Positions 50,757 to 62,600 of a DNA stretch of 64,000 nucleotides are shown here, one piece after another. The DNA is from Colletes latitarsis. Its lineage: Eukaryota; Arthropoda; Insecta; Hymenoptera; Colletidae. The notes beneath the pieces are model-generated. The model saw nothing but the letters and a program-made list of their open reading frames with translations. It was not told where the DNA came from and ran no database searches. A program made the position numbers and the translations under genes. The DNA lies in the NCBI RefSeq assembly GCF_051014445.1, contig NW_027488368.1, forward strand, positions 4,464,001 through 4,528,000, written 5' to 3'. The stretch's first letter is position 1. Each line of letters opens with the position of its first letter.

Positions 50757-53700
50757 CCTGTCCTTTTTCTGGTTTGGGTCACGTAGTAACGCGGTACCAC
50801 ACCGATACAGTCAATTAAACCTGGTTGAGATTACTATTTTGGAGGATAACGCCGGTTATGTCTGGGATTAGCAATCATCTGGCTCGTACTTTCGCATTTT
50901 TCGCATACTTGTTGGCCAGATCCTGTCCTTTCTCTGGTTTGGATCACGTAGTAATGCGGTACCACACCGAAACAGTCAATTAAAGCTGGTTGCGATTAAT
51001 ATTTTAGAGGATAACGCCGGTTATGTCTCGGTTAGGTCTGGGATATGCCCTCCTCTGGCTCGTACTTTCGCGTTTTTCGCATACTTGTTGGGCGGATCCT
51101 GGGTTTTTTCTGGTTTGGTTCACGTAGTACTGTGGTACCACACTGAAACAGTCAATAAAAGCTGGTTCCCATTAATAGTTTGAAGGATAACGCTGGTTAC
51201 GTTTGGGTTAGTTCTGGTATTAGCAATCATCTGGCTCGTTCTTTCGCATTTTTCGCATACTTGTTTAGATCCTGGCCTTTTTCTGGCTTGGACCACGTAG
51301 TAATGCGGTACCACACCGAAACAGACAATCAAACCTGGTTGCGATTAATATTTTAGAGGATAACGCCGCATATGTCTCGGTTAGGTCTGGGATTTGCAAT
51401 CATCTGGCTCGTACTTTCGCATTTTTCGCATACTTGTTGGCCAGATCTTGGCCTTTTTCTGGCTTGGACCACGTAGTAATGTGGTACCACACTGAAACAG
51501 TCAATTAAACCCGGGTCCGATTAATATTTTAGAGGATAACGCCGATTATGTCTGGGTTAGGTCTGGTATTTGCCCTCATCTGGCTCGTACCTCCGCATTT
51601 TTCGCATACTTGTTGGCCAGATGCTGGCCTTTTTCTGGCAAGAACCACGTAGTAAAGTGGTACCGCACTGAAACAGTCAATAAATCCTGGGTCCGATTAA
51701 TATTTTAGAGGATAACGCCGGTTATGTCTGGGTGAGGTCTGGTATTTGCCCTCGTCTGGCTCGTACTTTCGCGTTTTTTGCGTACTTGTTGGCCAGATCC
51801 TGAGTTTTTTCTGGTTTGGATCCCGTAGTAATGCGGTACCACACTGAAACAGTCAATAGAAGCTGGTTCAGATAAGTATTTTAGAGGATCACGCTGGTTA
51901 TGTCTGGGTTAGTTCTGGTATTTGCTATCATCTGGCACATACTTTCGCGTTTTTCGCATACTTGTTGGCCAGATCCTGGCCTTTTTCTGGCTTGGACTAC
52001 GTAGTAAAGTGGTTCCACACCGATACAGTCAATTAAACCTGGTTGCGATTACTATTTTGGAGGATAACGCCGGTTATGTCTGGGTTAGGTCTGGTATTTG
52101 CCCTCATCTGGCTCGTACTTTCGCGTTTTTCGCATACTTGTTGGCCAGATCCTGAGTTTTTTCTGGTTTGGATCCCGTAGTAATGTGGTACCACACTGAT
52201 ACAGTCAATAGAAGCTGGTTCCGATAAGTATTTTAGAGGATCACGCTGGTTATGTCTGGGTTAGATCTGTTATTTGCTATCATCTGGCACATACTCTCGC
52301 GTTTTTCGCATACCTGTTGGCCAGATCCTGGCCTTTTTCTGGCTTGGACCACGTAGTAATGCGGTACCACACCGAAACAGACAATCAAACCTGGTTGCGA
52401 TTAATATTTTAGAGGATAACGCCGCATATGTCTCGGTTAGGTCTGGGATTTGCAATCATCTGGCTCGTACTTTCGCATTTTTCGCATACTTGTTGGCCAG
52501 ATCCTGTCCTTTTTCTGGTTTGGGTCACGTAGTAACGCGGTACCACACCGATACAGTCAATTAAACCTGGTTGAGATTACTATTTTGGAGGATAACGCCG
52601 GTTATGTTTGGGTTAGGTCTGGCATTTGCCCTCATCAGGCTCGTACTTTCGCATTTTTCGCATACTTGTTGGCCAGATCCTGGGTTTTTTCCGGTTTGGA
52701 TCCCGTAGTTGTGTGGTTCCACACCGAAAAGGTCAACTAAACCTGGCTGCGATTAATATTTTAGAGGATAACGCCGGTGATATCTGGGTTAGGTCTGGTA
52801 CTTGCCCTCATCTGGCTCGTACTTTCGCCTTTTTCGCATACTTGTTGGCCAGATCCTGGCCTTTTTCTGTCTTGGATCAAGTAGTAATGTGGGACCACAC
52901 TGAAACAGTCAATTGAACCTGGTTGCGACTAATATTTTAGAGGATAACGCCGGTTATGTCTCGGTTAGGTATAGGATTTGCCGTCATCTGTCTCGTACTT
53001 TCGCGTTTTTCGCATACTTGTTGGCCAGATCCTGAGTTTTTTCTGGTTTGGTTCCCGTAGTAATGTGGTACCACACTGAAACAGTCAATAGAAGCTGGTT
53101 CCGATAAGTATTTTAGAGGATTACGCTGGTTATGTCTGGGTTAGATCTGGTATTTGCTATAATCTGGTACATACTTGCGCGATTTCGCATACTTGTTGGC
53201 CAGATCCTGGGCTTTTTCTGGTTTGGATCACGTAGTAATGTGGTACCACACTGAAACTGTCAATTAATCCTGGTTGCGATTAATATTTTAGAGGATAACG
53301 CCGGTTATGTTTGGGTTAGGTCTGGTATTTGCCCTCATCTGGCACATACTTTCGCGCTTTTCGCATACTTGTTGGCCAGATCCTGGCCTTTTTCTGGCTT
53401 GGACTACGTAGTAAAGTGGTTCCACACCGATACACTCAATTAAACCTGGTTGCGATTACTATTTTGGAGGATAACGCCGGTTATGTCTGGGTTAGGTCTG
53501 GTATTTGCCCTCATCTGGCTCGTACTTTCGCGTTTTTCGCATAGTCGTTGGCCAGATCCTGGGTTTTTTCTGGAATGGATCCCGTAGTAATGTGGTTCCA
53601 CACCGAAACAGTCAATTAAACCTGGTTGCGATTAATATTTTAGAGGGTAACGCTGGTTATGTCTGGGACAGTTCTGGTATTTGCAATCATCTGGAACGTA

Positions 53701-55135
53701 CTTTCGCATTTTTCGCATACTTGTTTAGATCCTGGCCTTTTTCTGGCTTGGACCACGTAGTAATGCGGTACCACACCGAAACAGACTATCAAACCTGGTT
53801 GCGATTAATATTTTAGAGGATAACGCCGCATATGTCTCGGTTAGGTCTGGGATTTGCAATCATCTGGCTCGTACTTTCGCATTTTTCGCATACTTGTTGG
53901 CCAGATCCTGTCCTTTTTCTGGTTTGGGTCACGTAGTAACGCGGTACCACACCGATACAGTCAATTAAACCTGGTTGAGATTACTATTTTGGAGGATAAC
54001 GCCGGTTATGTCTGGGATTAGCAATCATCTGGCTCGTACTTTCGCATTTTTCGCATACTTGTTGGCCAGATCCTGTCCTTTCTCTGGTTTGGATCACGTA
54101 GTAATGCGGTACCACACCGAAACAGTCAATTAAAGCTGGTTGCGATTAATATTTTAGAGGATAACGCCGGTTATGTCTCGGTTAGGTCTGGGATATGCCC
54201 TCCTCTGGCTCGTACTTTCGCGTTTTTCGCATACTTGTTGGGCGGATCCTGGGTTTTTTCTGGTTTGGTTCACGTAGTACTGTGGTACCACACTGAAACA
54301 GTCAATAAAAGCTGGTTCCCATTAATAGTTTGAAGGATAACGCTGGTTACGTTTGGGTTAGTTCTGGTATTAGCAATCATCTGGCTCGTTCTTTCGCATT
54401 TTTCGCATACTTGTTTAGATCCTGGCCTTTTTCTGGCTTGGACCACGTAGTAATGCGGTACCACACCGAAACAGACAATCAAACCTGGTTGCGATTAATA
54501 TTTTAGAGGATAACGCCGCATATGTCTCGGTTAGGTCTGGGATTTGCAATCATCTGGCTCGTACTTTCGCATTTTTCGCATACTTGTTGGCCAGATCTTG
54601 GCCTTTTTCTGGCTTGGACCACGTAGTAATGTGGTACCACACTGAAACAGTCAATTAAACCCGGGTCCGATTAATATTTTAGAGGATAACGCCGATTATG
54701 TCTGGGTTAGGTCTGGTATTTGCCCTCATCTGGCTCGTACCTCCGCATTTTTCGCATACTTGTTGGCCAGATGCTGGCCTTTTTCTGGCAAGAACCACGT
54801 AGTAAAGTGGTACCGCACTGAAACAGTCAATAAATCCTGGGTCCGATTAATATTTTAGAGGATAACGCCGGTTATGTCTGGGTGAGGTCTGGTATTTGCC
54901 CTCGTCTGGCTCGTACTTTCGCGTTTTTTGCGTACTTGTTGGCCAGATCCTGAGTTTTTTCTGGTTTGGATCCCGTAGTAATGCGGTACCACACTGAAAC
55001 AGTCAATAGAAGCTGGTTCAGATAAGTGTTTTAGAGGATCACGCTGGTTATGTCTGGGTTAGTTCTGGTATTTGCTATCATCTGGCACATACTTTCGCGT
55101 TTTTCGCATACTTGTTGGCCAGATCCTGGCCTTTT
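50757..55135. repeat. Block pair of about 1.23 kb, offset 3,150 bp
   Basis: The segments 50757-51985 and 53907-55135 are nearly identical. They share an 11-bp deletion (GTCTGGGATTAGCAATC), GGGCGGATCC, TTTGGTTCACG, CCAGATGCTGGCC, GGCAAGAACCACG and CGTTTTTTGCGTAC. The offset is 18 monomers minus 18 bp. One visible difference is GATAAGTATT against GATAAGTGTT. Sequence diverges at both ends. Confidence 0.85.
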
Positions 55136-58100
55136 TCTGGCTTGGACCACGTAGTAATGCGGTACCACACCGAAACAGACAATCAAACCTGGTTGCGATT
55201 AATATTTTAGAGGATAACGCCGCATATGTCTCGGTTAGGTCTGGGATTTGCAATCATCTGGCTCGTACTTTCGCGTTTTTCGCATAGTTGTTGGCCAGAT
55301 CCTGGGTTTTTTCTGGAATGGATCCCGTAGTAATGTGGTCCCACACCGAAACAGTCAATTAAACCTGGTTGCGATTAATATTTTAGAGGGTAACGCTGGT
55401 TATGTCTGGGACAGTTCTGGTATTTGCAATCATCTGGAACGTACTTTCGCATTTTTCGCATACTTGTTTAGATCCTGGCCTTTTTCTGGCTTGGACCACG
55501 TAGTAATGCGGTACCACACCGAAACAGACTATCAAACCTGGTTGCGATTAATATTTTAGAGGATAGCGCCGCATATGTCTCGGTTAGGTCTGGGATTTGC
55601 AATCATCTGGCTCGTACTTTCGCATTTTTCGCATACTTGTTGGCCAGATCTTGGCCTTTTTCTGGCTTGGACCACGTAGTAATGTGGTACCACACTGAAA
55701 CAGTCAATTAAACCCGGGTCCGATTAATATTTTAGAGGATAACGCCGGTTATGTCTGGGTTAGGTCTGGTATTTGCCCTCATCTGGCTCGTACCTCCGCA
55801 TTTTTCACATACTTGTTGGCCAGATCCTGGCCTTCTTCTGGCAAGGACCACGTAGTAAAGTGGTACCGCACTGAAACAGTCAATAAATCCTGGGTCCGAT
55901 TAATATTTTAGAGGATAACGCCGGTTATGTCTGGGTGAGGTCTGGTATTTGCCCTCGTCTGGCTCGTACTTTCGCGTTTTTCGCGTACTTGTTGGCCAGA
56001 TCCTGAGTTTTTTCTGGTTTGGATCCCGTAGTAATGCGGTACCACACTGAAACAGTCAATAGAAGCTGGTTCAGATAAGTGTTTTAGAGGATCACGCTGG
56101 TTATGTCTGGGTTAGTTCTGGTATTTGCTATCATCTGGCACATACTTTCGCGTTTTTCGCATACTTGTTGGCCAGATCCTGGCCTTTTTCTGGCTTGGAC
56201 CACGTAGTAATGCGGTACCCCACCGAAACAGACAATCAAACCTGGTTGCGATTAATATTTTAGAGGATAACGCCGCATATGTCTCGGTTAGGTCTGGGAT
56301 TAGCAATCATCTGGCTCGTACTTTCGCATTTTTCGCATACTTGTTGGCCAGATCCTGTCCTTTTTCTGGTTTGGATCACGTAGTAATGCGGTACCACACC
56401 GAAACAGTCAATTAAAGCTGGTTGCGATTAATATTTTAGAGGATAACGCCGGTTATGTCTCGGTTAGGTCTGGGATATGCCCTCATCTGGCTCGTACTTT
56501 CGCGTTTTTCGCATACTTGTTGGGCAGATCCTGGGTTTTTTCTGGTTTGGATCACGTAGTACTGTGGTACCACACTGAAACAGTCAATAAAAGCTGGTTC
56601 CCATTAATAGTTTGAAGGATAACGCTGGTTACGTTTGGGTTAGTTCTGGTATTAGCAATCATCTGGCTCGTTCTTTCGCATTTTTCGCATACTTGTTTAG
56701 ATCCTGGCCTTTTTCTGTCTTGGATCAAGTAGTAATGTGGGACCACACTGAAACAGTCAATTGAACCTGGTTGCGACTAATATTTTAGAGGATAACGCCG
56801 GTTATGTCTCGGTTAGATATAGGATTTGCCGTCATCTGTCTCGTACTTTCGCGTTTTTCGCATACTTGTTGGCCAGATCCTGAGTTTTTTCTGGTTTGGA
56901 TCCCGTAGTAATGTGGTACCACACTGAAACAGTCAATAGAAGCTGGTTCCGATAACTATTTTAGAGGATAACGCTGGTTATGTTTGGGTTAGATCTGGTA
57001 TTTGCTATAATCTGGTACATACTTGCGCGATTTCGCATACTTGTTGGCCAGATCCTGGGCTTTTTCTGGTTTGGATCACGTAGTAATGTGGTACCACACT
57101 GAAACTGTCAATTAATCCTAGTTGCGATTAATATTTTAGAGGATAACGCCGGTTATGTCTCGGTTAGGTCTGGGATATGCCGTCATCTGGCTCGTACTTT
57201 CGCGTTTTTCGCATACTTGTTGGGCAGATCCTGGGTTTTTTCTGGTTTGGATCACGTAGTACTGTGGTACCACACTGAAACAGTCAATAGAAGCTGGTTC
57301 CGATAACTATTTTAGAGGATAACGCTGGTTATGTTTGGGTTAGATCTGGTATTTGCTATAATCTGGTACATACTTGCGCGATTTCGCATACTTGTTGGCC
57401 AGATCCTGGGCTTTTTCTGGTTTGGATCACGTAGTAATGTGGTACCACACTGAAACTGTCAATAAAACCTGGTTGCGATTAATATTCTAGAGGATAACGC
57501 CGCATATGTCTCGGTTAGGTCTGGTATTTGCCCTCATTTGGCTCGTACTTTCGCATTTTTCGCATTCTTGTTGGCCAGATCCTGGCCTTTTTCTGGTTTG
57601 GATAACGTAGTACTGTGGTACCACACCGAAACAGTCAGTTAAACTTGGTTGCGAATTATATTTCAGAGGATAACGCTGGTTATGACTGGGTTAGTTATCA
57701 TATTTCCAATCATCTGGCTCATACTTTCGCGTTTTTCGCATACTTGTTTGCCAGATCCTGGGTTTTTTCTGGTTTGGATCCCGTAGTAATGTGGTTCCAC
57801 ACCGAAACAGTCAATTAAACCTGGTTGCGATTAATATTTTAGAGGATAACGCCGGTTATGTCTCGGTTAGGTCTGGTATTTGCCCTCATCTGGCTCGTAC
57901 TTTCGCATTTTTCGCATTCTTGTCGGGCAGATCCTGGGTTTTTTCTGGTTTGGATAAAGTAGTAATGTGGTACCACACTGAAACAGTCAATAAAAGCTGG
58001 TTCCAATTAATAGTTTGGAGGATAACGCAGGTTACGTTTGGGTTAGTACTGGTATTTGCAATCATCAGGCTCATACTTTCGCGTTTTTCGCATACTTGTT

Positions 58101-59620
58101 GGCCAGATCCTGGGCTTTTTCTGGTTTGGATCACGTAGTAATGTGGTACCACACTGAAACAGTCAATAGAAGCTGGTTCAGATAAGTATTTTAGAGGATC
58201 ACGCTGGTTATGTCTGGGTTAGTTCTGGTATTTGCTATCATCTGGCACATACTTTCGCGTTTTTCGCATACTTGTTGGCCAGATCCTGGCCTTTTTCTGG
58301 CTTGGACTACGTAGTAAAGTGGTTCCACACCGATACAGTCAATTAAACCTGGTTGCGATTACTATTTTGGAGGATAACGCCGGTTATGTCTGGGTTAGGT
58401 CTGGTATTTGCCCTCATCTGGCTTGTACTTTCGCGTTTTTCGCATACTTGTTGGCCAGATCCTGAGTTTTTTCTGGTTTGGATCCCGTAGTAATGTGGTA
58501 CCACACTGATACAGTCAATAGAAGCTGGTTCCGATAAGTATTTTAGAGGATCACGCTGGTTATGTCTGGGTTAGATCTGTTATTTGCTATCATCTGGCAC
58601 ATACTTTCGCGTTTTTCGCATACTTGTTGGCCACATCCTGGCCTTTTTCTGGCTTGGACCACGTAGTAATGCGGTACCACACCGAAACAGACAATCAAAC
58701 CTGGTTGCGATTAATATTTTAGAGGATAACGCCGCATATGTCTCGGTTAGGTCTGGGATTTGCAATCATCTGGCTCGTACTTTCGCATTTTTCGCATACT
58801 TGTTGGCCAGATCCTGTCCTTTTTCTGGTTTGGGTCACGTAGTAACGCGGTACCACACCGATACAGTCAATTAAACCTGGTTGAGATTACTATTTTGGAG
58901 GATAACGCCGGTTATGTTTGGGTTAGGTCTGGCATTTGCCCTCATCAGGCTCGTACTTTCGCATTTTTCGCATACTTGTTGGCCAGATCCTGGGTTTTTT
59001 CCGGTTTGGATCCCGTAGTTGTGTGGTTCCACACCGAAAAGGTCAACTAAACCTGGCTGCGATTAATATTTTAGAGGATAACGCCGGTGATATCTGGGTT
59101 AGGTCTGGTACTTGCCCTCATCTGGCTCGTACTTTCGCCTTTTTCGCATACTTGTTGGCCAGATCCTGGCCTTTTTCTGTCTTGGATCAAGTAGTAATGT
59201 GGGACCACACTGAAACAGTCAATTGAACCTGGTTGCGACTAATATTTTAGAGGATAACGCCGGTTATGTCTCGGTTAGGTATAGGATTTGCCGTCATCTG
59301 TCTCGTACTTTCGCGTTTTTCGCATACTTGTTGGCCAGATCCTGAGTTTTTTCTGGTTTGGTTCCCGTAGTAATGTGGTACCACACTGAAACAGTCAATA
59401 GAAGCTGGTTCCGATAAGTATTTTAGAGGATTACGCTGGTTATGTCTGGGTTAGATCTGGTATTTGCTATAATCTGGTACATACTTGCGCGATTTCGCAT
59501 ACTTGTTGGCCAGATCCTGGGCTTTTTCTGGTTTGGATCACGTAGTAATGTGGTACCACACTGAAACTGTCAATTAATCCTGGTTGCGATTAATATTTTA
59601 GAGGATAACGCCGGTTATGT
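51835..59620. repeat. Block pair of about 1.48 kb, offset 6,310 bp
   Basis: The segments 51835-53310 and 58145-59620 align without indels at a constant offset of 6,310. Roughly four or five substitutions were seen (for example CTCTCGCG against CTTTCGCG and CCAGATCC against CCACATCC), giving more than 99% identity by eye. Rare shared markers include GTGTGGTTCCACACCGAAAAGG, CTTTTTCTGTCTTGGATCAAG, GTGGGACCACAC and TTGCGACTAATATT. Confidence 0.87.
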
Positions 59621-62600
59621 CTTGGTTAGGTCTGGTATTTGCCCTCATCTGGTTCGTACTTTCGCATTTTTCGCATACTTGTTGGCCAGATCCAGGCCTT
59701 TTTCTGGTTTGGATCACGTAGTAATGCGGTACCACACCGAAACAGTCAATTAAAGCTGGTTGCGATTAATATTTTAGAGGATAACGCCGGTTATGTCTCG
59801 GTTAGGTCTGGGATATGCCCTCATCTGGCTCGTACTTTCGCGCTTTTCGCATACTTGTTGGCCAGATCCTGGCCTTTTTCTGGCTTGGACTACGTAGTAA
59901 AGTGGTTCCACACCGATACAGTCAATTAAACCTGGTTGCGATTAATAGTTTGAAGGATAACGCTGGTTACGTTTGGGTTAGTTCTGGTATTAGCAATCAT
60001 CTGGCTCGTTCTTTCGCATTTTTCGCATACTTGTTGGCCAGGTCCTGGCCTTTTTCCGGCTTTGACATGGCAGTAATGTGGTACCACACCGAAACAGTCG
60101 GTTAAACCTGGTTGCGATTAATATTTTTGAGGATAACGCCGGTTATGTCTGGGTTAGTTCAGGTATTTCCAACCATCTGGCTCGTACTTTCTCATTTTTC
60201 GCATACTTGTCTGGCAGATCCTGGGTTTTTTGTGGCTTGGATCCCGTTGTAATGTAGTTCCACACCGAAGCAGTCAATTAAACCTGGTTGCGATTAATAT
60301 TTTACAGTATAACGCCGGTTATGTCTGGGTTACGTCTAGTATTTGCCCTCATCTGGCTCGTACTTTCGCATTTTTCGCATACTTGTTGGCCAGATCCTGG
60401 CCTTTTTCTGGCAAGGACCACGTAGTAAAGTGGTACCGCACTGAAACAGTCAATTAAACTTGGGTCCGATTAATATTTTAGAGGATAACGCCGGTTATGT
60501 CTGGGTTAGGTCTGGTATTTGCCCTCATCTGGCACATACTTTCGCGCTTTTCGCATACTTGTTGGCCAGATCCTGGCCTTTTTCTGGCTTGGACTACGTA
60601 GTAAAGTGGTTCCACACCGATACAGTCAATTAAACCTGGTTGCGATTACTATTTTGGAGGATAACGCCGGTTATGTCTGGGTTAGGTCTGGGATTTGCAA
60701 TCATCTGGCTCATACTTTCGCATTTTTCGCATACTTGTTGGCCAGATCTTGGCCTTTTTCTGGCTTGGACCACGTAGTAATGTGGTACCACACTGAAACA
60801 GTCAATTAAACCCGGGTCCGATTAATATTTTAGAGGATAACGCCGGTTATGTCTGGGTTAGGTCTGGTATTTGCCCTCATCTGGCTCGTACCTCCGCATT
60901 TTTCGCATACTTGTTGGCCAGATCCTGGCCTTCTTCTGGCAAGGACCACGTAGTAAAGTGGTACCGCACTGAAACAGTCAATAAATCCTGGGTCCGATTA
61001 ATATTTTAGAGGATAACGCCGGTTATGTCTGGGTGAGGTCTGGTATTTGCCCTCGTCTGGCTCGTACTTTCGCGTTTTTCGCGTACTTGTTGGCCAGATC
61101 CTGAGTTTTTTCTGGTTTGGATCCCGTAGTAATGCGGTACCACACTGAAACAGTCAATAGAAGCTGGTTCAGATAAGTGTTTTAGAGGATCACGCTGGTT
61201 ATGTCTGGGTTAGTTCTGGTATTTGCTATCATCTGGCACATACTTTCGCGTTTTTCGCATACTTGTTGGCCAGATCCTGGCCTTTTTCTGGCTTGGACCA
61301 CGTAGTAATGCGGTACCACACCGAAACAGACAATCAAACCTGGTTGCGATTAATATTTTAGAGGATAACGCCGCATATGTCTCGGTTAGGTCTGGGATTA
61401 GCAATCATCTGGCTCGTACTTTCGCATTTTTCGCATACTTGTTGGCCAGATCCTGTCCTTTTTCTGGTTTGGATCACGTAGTAATGCGGTACCACACCGA
61501 AACAGTCAATTAAAGCTGGTTGCGATTAATATTTTAGAGGATAACGCCGGTTATGTCTCGGTTAGGTCTGGGATATGCCCTCATCTGGCTCGTACTTTCG
61601 CGTTTTTCGCATACTTGTTGGGCAGATCCTGGGTTTTTTCTGGTTTGGATCACGTAGTACTGTGGTACCACACTGAAACAGTCAATAAAAGCTGGTTCCC
61701 ATTAATAGTTTGAAGGATAACGCTGGTTACGTTTGGGTTAGTTCTGGTATTAGCAATCATCTGGCTCGTTCTTTCGCATTTTTCGCATACTTGTTTAGAT
61801 CCTGGCCTTTTTCTGTCTTGGATCAAGTAGTAATGTGGGACCACACTGAAACAGTCAATTGAACCTGGTTGCGACTAATATTTTAGAGGATAACGCCGGT
61901 TATGTCTCGGTTAGATATAGGATTTGCCGTCATCTGTCTCGTACTTTCGCGTTTTTCGCATACTTGTTGGCCAGATCCTGAGTTTTTTCTGGTTTGGATC
62001 CCGTAGTAATGTGGTACCACACTGAAACAGTCAATAGAAGCTGGTTCCGATAACTATTTTAGAGGATAACGCTGGTTATGTTTGGGTTAGATCTGGTATT
62101 TGCTATAATCTGGTACATACTTGCGCGATTTCGCATACTTGTTGGCCAGATCCTGGGCTTTTTCTGGTTTGGATCACGTAGTAATGTGGTACCACACTGA
62201 AACTGTCAATTAATCCTAGTTGCGATTAATATTTTAGAGGATAACGCCGGTTATGTCTCGGTTAGGTCTGGGATATGCCGTCATCTGGCTCGTACTTTCG
62301 CGTTTTTCGCATACTTGTTGGGCAGATCCTGGGTTTTTTCTGGTTTGGATCACGTAGTACTGTGGTACCACACTGAAACAGTCAATAAAAGCTGGTTCCC
62401 ATTAATAGTTTGAAGGATAACGCTGGTTACGTTTGGGTTAGTTCTGGTATTAGCAATCATCTGGCTCGTACTTTCGCATTTTTCGCATACTTGTTCAGAT
62501 CCTGGCCTTTATCTGGCTTGGACCACGTAGTAATGCGGTACCACACCGAAACAGTCAATAGAACCTGGTTGCGATTAATATTCTAGAGGATAACGCCGCA